A stretch of 64,000 bases of DNA from the NCBI GenBank assembly GCA_025594325.1, contig JANHCV010000009.1, positions 1,612,001 to 1,676,000 on the forward strand, in the 5' to 3' direction. The translations under genes were made by a program, and so were the position numbers. This DNA is from Blastocladiella emersonii ATCC 22665. Lineage: Eukaryota > Blastocladiomycota > Blastocladiomycetes > Blastocladiales > Blastocladiaceae. Positions 34,454 to 44,178 of the stretch are shown here, one piece after another. How positions within the stretch are numbered: position 1 is the stretch's first letter; every line of letters begins with the position of its first letter. The notes beneath the pieces were generated by a model. That model had not been told where the DNA came from, did no database searches, and saw nothing but the letters and a program-made list of their open reading frames with translations.

Positions 34454-35686
34454 GGTGGTGGTAGTCGTGGTCGCGGTGGGCGTTCGGCTGCGTGGCGGGT
34501 ATGAGGTATGGAGTCTGCTACCGAGCGGGGATAGCATGGGGAGAGAAGCGACCGGCTCGCGGGGGCGGGCGCGCTTTTGAGAGGCCGGCCGGGGACGGGG
34601 ACGGATGCGAGTGCCGCGCACGCGAAGAGCAACGATGCACCGGCGACGCGTCGCGCACCGCGTGACGGACGATTGGAGACAACCGCACGTGGCCGCGGTG
34701 CGAGACAGGAGAGACGCGTCGCGGAATCACGCGAGCAGCGCGTGTGTCTCGCGCTCCGTGTCCCGCGGCGCCGTACCGCGTGTAGGCCGAGTCCCTTGGG
34801 TCGAGTCGATGGCACGAGCGACTACGCAAGGTGCGCCCCGGCGGCGAGCAACAGTCGCTGGCTAGCTGGGGAGGTGGAGAAGGGCTCCGGCGCCGCCACG
34901 CACGCGACCGGCACGTCGCCGCCGAGCCTCCCCCGCGTTCCCATGGCCGCCTCAACCGCTGCTGGCGCGATCGGACGTCGCTGCTCCTCTCTCTACAGCA
35001 CCCAAAGCGACTCGTAATCGCACCCGACAGTGCCTGCAACGCGCCGCTGCCGACCCGCACCGCATCTTGGGCCGGTGCAGGAGTCCCGCGGTGCCCTGTG
35101 GCGAGTGCTCCGCGATGGTGGCACCCGCTCCAGACTCTTCCTTGAGCCTTCATGCCGCACTACTGGGCCGTTGGAGCAAGCAGCAGATGGCGACCAAGGT
35201 TGAGGATGTGACTGCCACTGTGAACCTTGAGCGCAGAACCCGCTCGTCGCGCTCGCGAGCTGGCCTTCATCCATCCACATGGCTTCTACATCCTAGTTTC
35301 TCAGCCTTATCATCTACGAGGCTGATTCATCGTCCATTCTCACGATCCCATCCATCCGCGGGGGCGACTGTTTGAGCGCGAGCAGCCGTCCCTCCCTCGC
35401 GGCCGCTGCGAGCGCACGGTGTGGTCCGTCGCCGCGTTTGAACTCGTGCCGCAGAGCGACGGCCCCTGACGGGGCAATCCGGAGACGCGCCCGATGCACC
35501 TTGTCCCAAGCAGGGCAAAGAGCAACGTCACGGGAAGCGCGCCGAAACGCGTCGCGTCGCAGCTTCACGTGGGACGGCTGCTCCGCTTGGTGCCCTCGCT
35601 CGCCGGCGACGTTGCCGACCCGCATCACACTAGACCTGCCCTCTTTATCCCCACCACGGCTTCTCGTGGCTGCCCCACTCGCTGCA
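34454..35686. other. Left arm: promoter side of the membrane-protein gene, no other gene
   Basis: Upstream flank of the membrane-protein gene (minus) and of the F-box-like remnant (plus). Repeated GAGACGCGTC/GCGACGCGTC palindromes occur (for example about 34643 and 34711). No convincing coding frame. Mirror: 56906-58138. Confidence 0.35.
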
Positions 35687-36086
35687 ATGTATCTTACCGA
35701 CCTTCCCGGCCGTCCTTCTGGACAGGCTCGCTCTCGCGCGCCTTCGCGGTGCCACCACCCCCGCTGGCACTCCGAACCCTCTTCGCTTCTCCGTTATCTC
35801 CCGCTCTAGCGCTTCCCTTGATCGCTTTCTGCACCGTTGCTCGTCTTACTCGTCCTCATGGCGCTCGGTACCGGCGGTGCTCGCCGAGTTGCGCGCGCGG
35901 AGCCCCTTGCGCGAGATCCTCAACATGCAGCCACTTGACGACGCAGAAAGCCTCCCGGCCAACCCCCAAAACGGCACCCGTATCTCACTTGCCGCATCGC
36001 ACGCGGCGTCAATCGAGGATTCCCCGTTGTTTTCTGCCGTCACGCCCCGTGTCAAGCTGACGTGGCCCGCATCCACCTCGACGGAG
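35687..36086 (+). pseudogene. F-box-like gene remnant 1 (left arm)
   Basis: ATG 35687 starts MYLTDLP, a canonical F-box opening, but the frame is then wrong by one base within a CCC run. The next frame continues as AVLLDRLALARLRGATT, then FSVISRSSASLDRFLHRC, VPAVLAELRARSPLREIL and SPLFSAVTPRVKLTW. The coding-like part ends at a GTACG donor at 36087. No downstream exon could be recognised with confidence. F-box proteins are SCF ubiquitin-ligase adaptors; this copy should be inactive unless the shift is an error. Confidence 0.4.
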
Positions 36087-37582
36087 GTACGACGTACAGG
36101 CTCGCCTCTTGTGTCCTCGGCACGTTTCCTCGCCGAAATATCTCGCTGCACCGACTCCGGCCACGGTCGTCCTACCTCCACTTCCGCGACGCGCCATGGT
36201 CGCCCACCTCGCTTGTTCCGCGCGCGTCGGACGCGTCGCTTGCCGTTTCCCTTCTCGAATGTTGCACCAAGCGCGCCAAGACTCTTTCAGGAGGCGGCCT
36301 CTTATTTTGTTCACCGAACGGACCCGACGGACGTGTTGCTCGTGTGTTCGCGGTCGCCGCGAGGTCCTCGACGTGTGGCAGCCCGACGCGTTTAGAACCG
36401 GTCCGCCTCCTCGCTCTCCTCCCGACCGCTTGTTCGCCACCCACCAACTCTCTCACCCCCGCACACTCCATGCAATGTCATTACCCCATGAACCGAGACC
36501 CGACCCCTCGGTCCGCCTGCACACCACTTCCAGCTGCGGCGCTGCCCCTACGTGTCTCTCGGCACGACCTGGGCGGAGCCCTTGTCGCACTCTGACGCCG
36601 ATAGACGACGCGTCCGGGCAGGGTCTTCGTCGCCCGATGCGGCGTGGGCGCGGACATACGCAGGCATTCGAGTCGTCTCCGCGGCGGCCACACCGAAAGA
36701 AGGTGTGGTCCTCCTGCTGCGAGCCTAGCGAATCCACCACTTGTTGTTCCCGTGTGCTCTTCGTTCCCGGCGGGTCGCGATAGCTCGTCCATTGTCCATC
36801 GGGGGTGCCGAGCCGGAGCAGCCTTGGCAGTGAAGGAAATAAGCTGCCCTGGCGGGATCTCAGCGGACGGTGGTGGGGGTTTCGTGCCGCGCACGTTTTC
36901 ACTTGGATTATTGCACCTCCTCCCTCTTTTCACTTCGCATCAACGTGCCGGGTCTCGGTTTCGGTGCGTACCCTGCCTCGCGCGGTCCTCCTCGATGACC
37001 GGGTGACGTACCCGCTAGAGGGATCCGCGCGGAGCGCGTGGGTGCGCCTTGTGGTACGTATCATGGGTACGTGCGCTTTGGTTCCACCCTCCGTGGTCGC
37101 GCGGAGCAGTGTATCGCTACTTTATGATCCCTGGCCCTCGGGGCGGGGCAACTGGCTCCGCTGGGAGAATATGTTGCTAGCATTATGCTCTCTGTCTTTC
37201 GCTTCCCGTGTGTCCTCTCTCCAAACTCGAACTCAATCGCATCCTCGGCGACTCACACACAGCCCTCCCTGAGCGACGCGTTGTGTAACGCACTGGGTGC
37301 CGCCGTGCTGAGCCGAGCCCAGAACGTCGCCGACCAGCGACGATCCGCCAGCAAGCGACCATCGACTTCTATAGCGTATCAGCGCGTTCGAAAGAGGGCC
37401 ACCGAAGCCCCTTGGAGCGAAGATAGGAAGCACCGAGGAGGCGCGCGGGACAACCGGAAAGCACCGACCGCGTTGCGCCACTCAGCGGAGCTCACCTGAC
37501 CGGACTTGACCAGCCCCTCTGTGAACGCGCCGCTCCGCGTCTCGCGCTCCCGGACAACAGCTAATGCGCTGCCTCAATCGCC
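36087..37582. other. Left arm: no confident gene
   Basis: Several open frames over 150 codons on both strands overlap, but their composition is that of shadows in GC-rich DNA. Some may be later exons of the F-box-like remnant. Mirror: 55010-56505. Confidence 0.3.
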
Positions 37583-39073
37583 ATGGACGCTTCCGCACAA
37601 CATGCAATGAATCACCCGCAATCCACTCTTGCAATTTTACCCATCAAACGTCGTCACTCGCGTCCTGCAGTTCGCAACGCCGCGGCCCACCGTCACCGCC
37701 GCCGCGTCGGCGCTCCTCGCTGCAGGTGCGCGTGAGCGGTACACGCATGCCTCCTGAACCTGCGCCTTGGTCTGCCGATATCTCGCGGCGGCCGGTGTCC
37801 CCAACAAGTTTGACCTCCTTTCGATCCCGTGGTCCGCGGACAGCGTCGAGCCGACCCACGAGCTTGTTGCCGTGCACCTCTCAACTCTGCTTCTTCGCCG
37901 CATCTCCCCTGAGGACGCGTCCAATGCCGGAACACGTCTAGCCGGTCACGTTGCTATATCAGTACGGAACGCTTCGAGCCGCGCACTCCCGACTGCTTTG
38001 TCAGGCCGTGGCACTTGACTATGGCGAGCTCTTGATGCGCCTCATGGGTCGCGCCATGGCTCTCCACCCTCCTCATCTCCTTGGCCATTCGCATGTTGAA
38101 ACTATTTATTGGCTCCTGGTCGTCGAGGATGCAATTCATGCGCTTCAACCACGACGATTTGTACCAAGGTTCAGTGTGACACTTCCCGAGTTCCTCGCCT
38201 TTCTCGATTGTACGTTCGCAAATACCCGGCCCCTCGCGCTCCTCCTTGGCGACCGCGACTTTCAGGCGAGCGAAGCGCGCGTCGCCGAAACTTTGGGCAC
38301 CGAGTTCTCACCGCAGACGGTCACGGCCCATTTCCGCGTCGCTGCGCCCGGAAGCTCCGAGCTTGATGTGCGGACAGTGGACGTGCTTGCTCTCGCTCCC
38401 TCAGATCCTGATGGCGTGGCGGCGCCTGTCCGCGCACGGTACGCTGACTTTGCCGTCGAGTCGGGCCCGCTGTTCTTCCGCCTGCTGATTGTGCGGCTTG
38501 CTGGTCAGTACAGACTACCGCCTTGGAACCACCGTTGCTCAATCCGGTGGTCGGCAAGGACATTCGCAAGAACTTGATGAAGCTGATCGCTGAGTGTGTT
38601 CCGGTCGCAGACCTTGAGATCTGGGACTCGTGCGGCGTCATGGACCGCGAACTTTGGGGCTTCGCGCTTGCCACCGTTGTGACGCGGGCTGATGTCGAGT
38701 ATATCAAACAGCTCTGTGGCCGTTCGCCAGCGGAGTGGAAGCAGCTCAACTCGACGGTCCGGGTTGAGGTGCTGAGTCTAACCAGGCGCAGCGTGTTGTT
38801 CACTTTGCGCTTGAGTCCGGTGACCAGCCCGCTCCCGACTTGGCCGGCCTCGTGCGGGCTTCCATCGGCCTGCATCCGAAGCGCGTCATGCGCGCGTTAC
38901 GTGTCGAAGATCTCATACTCGACCTCGTACAGCTACTTGCGCTGCTTGTCCCGCATTACGACCAGTTCCAAGGCGACGGTCATCGCTACATAGCGTCTCC
39001 GACTTTTGCTTACCTGATCATGGCCGCGATGACAGGCCTCGCGACCCGAAGCCGTGTGCTCAATGCGATTTAG
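37583..39073 (+). pseudogene. F-box-like gene remnant 2 (left arm)
   Basis: ATG 37583 gives MDASAQHAMNHPQSTLAILP. One base too many in the CCC run near 37640-37643 then moves the frame to SNVVTRVLQFATPRPTVTAA. The result parallels TLASLPSDVVDPVLALAEPR of the copy at 42716. In-frame TGA follows at 37755-37757, then pieces VCRYLAAAGVPNKFDLLSIP, LLCQAVALDYGELLMRLMGR, TIYWLLVVEDAIHALQPRRF, TLPEFLAFLDCTFANTRPLA and, after a shift near 38515, LNPVVGKDIRKNLMKLIAEC and LHPKRVMRALRVEDLILDLV, to TAG 39071. Original length about 490 residues. An N-terminal F-box with a long helical C-terminal region of unknown fold; clearly disabled. Confidence 0.5.
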
Positions 39074-39119
39074 CGTTTGTCGCTCCGAAACACAATCGTG
39101 AAGATCATGATCAACTCGG

Positions 39120-39389
39120 GTGACGCGGACTGCCCAATCTCAGCTCAAGCTCAACATGACCGACATTGACATCTGCACGAAATGCCCCCTCGCCGCACAG
39201 GGGCTGTTCTGCGACGCACTCGCGCTGGACCTAGAAGCCATGCCGGATGCGCTTCGCGGGTTTCTGCATGACGTAAGTACTTTCGGCTTCGCTTCAGTCG
39301 GCACGCCGGAACCGAAGCCCATAGAAATCCGCGCCAGAACAGCTGTGACTGTGCAGTCGTTCGGGCTCGCCGGACGGCTTCTGTTCTAA
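39120..39389 (+). pseudogene. Short coding-like remnant (left arm)
   Basis: A short frame with a cysteine-containing, protein-like stretch (DICTKCPLAAQGLFCDALAL, then MPDALRGFLHD) that stops making sense at a GTAAGT donor (about 39273). Possibly a last exon of the F-box-like remnant just upstream. Mirror: 53203-53472. Confidence 0.25.
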
Positions 39390-39540
39390 GCAGCCCCGGC
39401 GCTTGCTGCCGAGCTTCCTCGAACGGCACAGCTCAGTTGGAGTCTGGGCGCTTCTGCCAGCCGCTGGCATCAAAGAGATGAACCGCGCGCGAGTCGGGCA
39501 GGGCGGCGCGGCTAACCGAGGCCGTGGCGGCAGAAACTCG

Positions 39541-40038
39541 GCCCGGTGCACGCGTTGCAGCGTGACGTGCTGCCGCAGCCGGCGACGGCGGCGGAGACGC
39601 TGTTCGAGATGGTGCGGCGGTTCCCCGTGGTCGCCTTCCAGGCCGCAGTGCAGCAGCTCGTGACGGGCGGGGCCGACGGCCGCGTCGTGGTGTGGGACCT
39701 GCGCACGGCCACGCGCCTGCACGTCATTGACGCACACTCGCGCAGCATGCCCGTGTCGTCGGCGGTCGCGTTCACGCCCGACGGGCGCAGCGTGGTCAAC
39801 GCCGCGCTCGGGGGACACCGCGGCAGCGGTCGAGGTGTGGTCGCCGCCGTTGGGGCTCATGCACCTCGTCGGCGCGGTGGCGGGCGGCAACTCGCTCAAG
39901 GAGGTCAAGGCGTTCGCGTACGCGAGCCCGTCCGGTTCAAGCGCGGCGAGCGGGTGGATGGATGGTACAGCTCGCCGTGTCCGAGCACACACCATCGAGC
40001 TGGCCGAGGGCGGCAGCCGCGTCCGGTTCTGGATCTGA
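39541..40038 (+). pseudogene. WD40-like C-terminal fragment (left arm)
   Basis: Reads FEMVRRFPVVAFQAAVQQLV, then DGRVVVWDLRTATRLHVIDA and MPVSSAVAFTPDGRSVVNAA, a typical WD40 blade (VWDLRT, AFTPDGR). A one-base shift near 39805-39830 moves to EVWSPPLGLMHLVGAV and SLKEVKAFAYASPSGSS, ending near 40036 with a short beta-like tail. The layout (two blades at the very C-terminus, the last followed by a hydrophobic tail) recalls WDR7/rabconnectin-3 beta, as does the fragment at 30926. Both may be pieces of one broken gene. Confidence 0.45.
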
Positions 40039-40742
40039 CGTTTTGGCGAGGTTGAATGGATTCCGGATAGATTGTTGTTGACCACGGTGGCCGTAGTAGT
40101 CGCCGCGCTCCTCAGAGCGATCGAACGCAAAGTGGAATGGATGGAGTGAAAAGTGTCTCGCACCCGCCGCGTGACTGAGGCGCAAGCCACTACGCGTCTT
40201 CACCTCGCGCATATCAAAGTGTCTCGCACTGAGTGGACCATGCTGCTAGCTCGCATTAGCTCCCATCTTACCAAGCTAGTGGAGTACAGAAGTGTCGATT
40301 GATCCGGCCGCGGTCGTCATCAAGCGGCTCTACAGCTCAGTGCGACAGCGGCAAGCGTGAACCGCGAAACACACACGAACGAATAAAACCTGAGCAAAAC
40401 TTCCTTGGACCGAGCGACGTTGGACAGGTAGGTTTACTGCTTCATTTGCACGCTCGTAGCAGCGAGTGGGATGTGAGGCAAGCCAGTCGAGAGTGTGCAT
40501 GCATGCATGCCCGCTGAGCGGAGCCTTGACCGAAAGCGAACCCTACAAATGCTCGAGCTCGCCTCGGCACTCTTCCTCCCGCTCCCTCGACCTGGCATCG
40601 CCTTGGTTACCCCGGTACTCTCAATTTCGCCTTCAACGCAAGCTTCCCCGAGTACCCCCTGTACGCTCTCGTACAAGCCCGCCCCGCACGACGATACACA
40701 CACGTTCGCACCCGCGCACCCCGTACCACCATCACCGCCACC
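40039..40742. other. Left arm: promoter side of the 427-residue gene
   Basis: No coding frame. Contains ATGCATGCATGC near 40499-40508 (overlapping GCATGC palindromes), about 240 bases before the start codon. Mirror: 51850-52553. Confidence 0.4.
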
Positions 40743-42026
40743 ATGTCGCTCCTCGCCAAGCTCTCCATGGTCTCTTCGTCGTTCCCGACTGGTACCCGCG
40801 CGCGCGCAAACGTTTTCTCGTCGTCGAGTCGCACTGCTCCGATGGCGGCCCATGTTCCCTCCAAGGACTCGGCTGCCGCCTCCGACGCAGTTGCACCTAC
40901 TCGCCCCGTCTCGGCCGGCCATCCCGCCGTGGCCTGCTCCTCGACCGGGTCGCAGCAGCCGCTTCCGCTCGCTCAGGTCGGCAACCTCGCCGACTCGGGC
41001 GTCGTGGCCTCCACCCCGACCGGCTCCACGCAGCGCATCCACTGCGCGTCGTCGTCGTCGGGCCCCAAGATTACCACCACCACCACCACCAAGGCCGGCG
41101 CGCGTGCGCACGCGGCGGCTGCCGCGGTCCGCCACGCGGCGCAGTCGGCCTCGTGTGCCGTTCGCCGCGCCGCCCTCGCTGTTCCCGCCGCCGGTACCGG
41201 CGCCGCCGCGCGACTCGGCCAGCTGTTCAGCCGCTGCTGCCGCCAGCAGCAGCAGGCTGCCCAACTGACCGGCGTCGCCGCGGGCCTCGACTTTATGGCG
41301 CGCAACGGCGACCCGCTCGCGTGCCCGGGCGTCTGCGGCACGCGCAGCGCCGAGGTGTTCCGCCTCATCGACACGAACCAGCTCGGCTCGAGACGCTTCG
41401 ATGACGACGTGGACGAGGAGATGCCCCAGTGGGAGTGCCAGACGCTGCGCCGCATCGAGCGGACCATGCCGGCCGTCCTCGTCGACTTTCTCGGCCCGCA
41501 GCTCACCGACTTCCGCACCGAGAAGGCGCTCTCGCCCGCGGCCATCCACCAGATTGCCGCCGAGATCCGCGAGCACTCGGACGTGTATCAGTACGTCGTG
41601 TCCCGCTTCGAGCTCGACGCGGCCCAGAACAACTTTTCGGGCCTGCCGCGCGACCCGGTCCTGCGGTCGGCGATCGCGGCGCTCGACGCCAAGCTCAAGC
41701 CGATGCTGCGCTTCAAGCAGCAGCAGCAGCAGCCCAAGCAGCAGCAGGCGCAGCAGAGTGGCGGCGTGTCGTTCCGCACCAAGCAGCACGCGGCCGACTT
41801 TGGCGCTTACGTCCGGTACATGGGCCGCGTGCACGACGCGGACATGCAGTTCGGCGCCAAGTCCGAGTCGGGTGGCCCGGGCGCCGCGGCGCGGTCCCTC
41901 GCGGCGCTGTCGGTACTGCACCTCACGGGCACCAACGTGCACGACTCGCGCACCGACACGCGCTTTGCCCGCGACGCGCCCGTCGCGCTCTACTACCTCT
42001 TCGCGGTGAGCCGCCTTGCTTTCTAG
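40743..42026 (+). CDS. Unknown 427-residue protein (left arm)
   Basis: Uninterrupted frame from ATG 40743, in an excellent context (GCCACC), to TAG 42024. Residues 1-165 are low-complexity Ala/Ser/Thr with a TTTTTT run and a basic, alanine-rich helix (RAHAAAAAVRHAAQSA). Residues 175-320 look globular: QLTGVAAGLDFMARNG, CPGVCGTRSAEVFRLIDTNQ, LRRIERTMPAVLVDFLGPQL, AAIHQIAAEIREHSDVYQYV. A Gln-rich linker follows (about 326-338), then a second globular part (FGAYVRYMGRVHDADMQFGA, VLHLTGTN). A good donor (GTGAGC) at 42006 suggests the last exon may end there and continue elsewhere. The family is not recognised. One of only two intact frames in the arm. Confidence 0.6.
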   Translation: MSLLAKLSMVSSSFPTGTRARANVFSSSSRTAPMAAHVPSKDSAAASDAVAPTRPVSAGHPAVACSSTGSQQPLPLAQVGNLADSGVVASTPTGSTQRIHCASSSSGPKITTTTTTKAGARAHAAAAAVRHAAQSASCAVRRAALAVPAAGTGAAARLGQLFSRCCRQQQQAAQLTGVAAGLDFMARNGDPLACPGVCGTRSAEVFRLIDTNQLGSRRFDDDVDEEMPQWECQTLRRIERTMPAVLVDFLGPQLTDFRTEKALSPAAIHQIAAEIREHSDVYQYVVSRFELDAAQNNFSGLPRDPVLRSAIAALDAKLKPMLRFKQQQQQPKQQQAQQSGGVSFRTKQHAADFGAYVRYMGRVHDADMQFGAKSESGGPGAAARSLAALSVLHLTGTNVHDSRTDTRFARDAPVALYYLFAVSRLAF

Positions 42027-42715
42027 TTGGTTGGTTTCTTCTTTTGTGTTCATTTGTTCATTTTGATGTGCGTGGCGACCTCCGCCCCCGTCTGTATATA
42101 CCCTGTTCCGTTTTCTACACCCCACACTAGTTGAGAGCTGCTCATCGTGCTTGCTCTTTCCCTCCAAGCTTCGAGAATCCTGACTTGGCCTGAAACGGGG
42201 AGGCTGATCGTCCGAGCGCGATGTTCATCTCGGTCGGTCGCAACAGGAGGGAGCGGAAGTGGGTTGTGTGGTGGCGGGATCGGAAAGCAGCACACTGGGA
42301 CCAGCACAAGGTGTGCGTGCAGCAGCGAGGTTGAGGACCGCAGGCCTCGAAGTCGACGATCAAGAAGAACACGCTGCCGCTGACCCACAGCCCTCGGAAC
42401 TCGCCGCCACAGCTGCGCACGGTCGATCGGGATGTCGGTACGGCGGCATACTGAGGCGGACTGCGCGCAGCCCACGACGCCAGCAGGCAGGCCGTGCGCG
42501 TGGGACGCGACGTAGACGTAGAATAGCAACGGATCGATGATGTGCAGCAAGTCAAGTCTCGAGTCCATTGGTTTCCATCGCTTGAGAGTAGTTGCCAAGG
42601 AGCGGGAGCAGCGAGAACGTCGGGCAGCGACGTGGCGCTTCCGCGCGTTGACCGTCCTCGCCCAAACTCTTCGCGGCCGATCCTCCCCTCCACCAACCAC
42701 CCTCACCGAACCGCC
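42027..42715. other. Left arm: 3' flank of the 427-residue gene
   Basis: T-rich immediately after the stop (42027-42075), as in an untranslated 3' end; then the upstream side of F-box-like remnant 3. Mirror: 49877-50565. Confidence 0.35.
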
Positions 42716-43314
42716 ATGAAAGACACCATGCAAAGCGAGGCTGGTCCTCTACCGCTCACTCTTGCGAGTTTACCGTCCGACGTCGTTGATCCGGTTCTCG
42801 CGCTGGCCGAGCCGCGCTCGCAACTCTCTGCGCTGGCCGCTTCAACTCGCCGTCATTCCGCGGCCCGCGATGGGATAATGCCCGCTTGTTGGGCGCGTCC
42901 CCGCATCAGTCCGCTCTAGCAGCAGCTGCGACCCTCTAGCAAGTCCATGCTGTGCTTCCCGCTTGAGAGCACACCGAACGCTGACAAGCACCTTGTGGAC
43001 TTGCTGATGGGGAACGATCTCAGAGAGCGAACTGTTTGGGGCCACCGCTGCTCGTTCTTCGCGTCGCTTGCGCGCTGCCCATCCAACCGGGACCAGCTTG
43101 ACCGGCTCGACGCTGAACTCTTGCTGGAACGGGTTCGGAGCCGCCGTGCCTGGTCACTCGACCACCCGCGCCTTCACACGCGCACCGGACGTTTCTCCAC
43201 GTCCTATTTGGAGCGATGGCAACGGACCAGACCGAGCCAGCCCATCGATTTCACACTTGCGGCCTTTTCTAAGCTTTTTGATCTTTCCGCGGGAATTGCC
43301 GTTCGGTGCTCGCT
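42716..43314 (+). pseudogene. F-box-like gene remnant 3, cut by the left junction
   Basis: ATG 42716 gives MKDTMQSEAGPL followed by TLASLPSDVVDPVLALAEPR, an F-box-like start without the CCC shift seen in its relatives. TAG at 42917-42919 interrupts it; the same frame continues as LCFPLESTPNADKHLVDLLM, RCSFFASLARCPSNRDQLDR, WSLDHPRLHTRTGRFSTSYL and FTLAAFSKLFDLSAGIAVRC. It reaches the end of the repeat at 43314 and loses sense in the spacer. The copy at the right junction has Val for the Ala in FDLSAGIAVRC. Confidence 0.45.
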
Positions 43315-44178
43315 CCGTCGCAGCTAGACATTACTCGTCGCTGCATACGCTCCCACGAAACAGCCAGTTTGCTTATTCTTGGGGCTAAAATGCGCTCCAA
43401 CGCGCTCAGCCACCAGGTCAACTCGCTTGGACCATGGATATTCTCTGACGTGCTGACAACCAGTTCGATCATGGGTCCCATGAACTCGGCTTCCATAGAT
43501 ACTTGCAACAGCTTGCATCGCTTGCCGCTTCGTCCGCGTCATCATTTCGAGGCCGAGCTCGTCCGCCAACCCTTATGGAATCGGCATGACCGCACTGGAT
43601 TCTCGCTTTATACCGACGCTTCGGGAACTTTCGACATCTCGGGCGGCGTATCTGGCTTATCGCGTAGGCTCTCGCTTGAATAGATGCCGACCACGGTGTT
43701 CACGTTGGCAGTCGCAACCATCGTGGCACAGCTTACCATAGCGCAGCTATAATCCAGCTCATGACCATTCTCTATGCACTCACGCCTCACTCTCTATAAT
43801 TACTATTTGCACTCTCTCCCACGCCCTTTAAGACTTTGTTGAACCGCGCCCGCGCGCGGTTTTTGTTGTCGATTTTCGTTGATGGCCAGATGGTCGACAG
43901 CACGCGCCGCGGACGTGGTGCACTCACGCCCGCGACGACAATGCTCTGACCGAGGTGCTAGCTAGCACTGGATGCGCGTCGGGAAGAACTGGAGCCCGCA
44001 TGTCAGTACACGTCGGACAGGTTTTCAGGACGACCGAAGAGGGAACGCGTACCCGTGCCGCATCGTGGTGGTGCTCAACCCGCGAGGGAACCGACTTGAC
44101 GGACACGCGCGACGAGGCCAGCTCGTGCGGCTGTTGCTGATAGTTCTGGACCGACTTAGCGGACTCGATGGCGTGGAT

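Larger units (their letters stand above)
28592..43314 (+). repeat. Left arm of the giant inverted repeat (at least 14,723 bp)
   Basis: Position x here is complementary to position 92592-x in the right arm. Every open frame in this arm has a mirror frame with the same translation in the right arm, and directly compared non-coding patches (28592-28620, 40201-40250) match base for base. The inner end is at 43314: 43315 is c, while the mirrored base would be t. Two mismatches lie just inside the end, at 43290 (c against t) and 43303 (t against c). The outer end cannot be set because the right arm runs off the window at 64000. Confidence 0.95.

Noticed and set aside
40434-42167. 577-codon minus-strand frame (and its mirror at 50425-52158)
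   Set aside because: Longer than the 427-residue plus-strand frame, but its Arg/Gly/Leu/His shadow composition and lack of a natural start favour the opposite strand.
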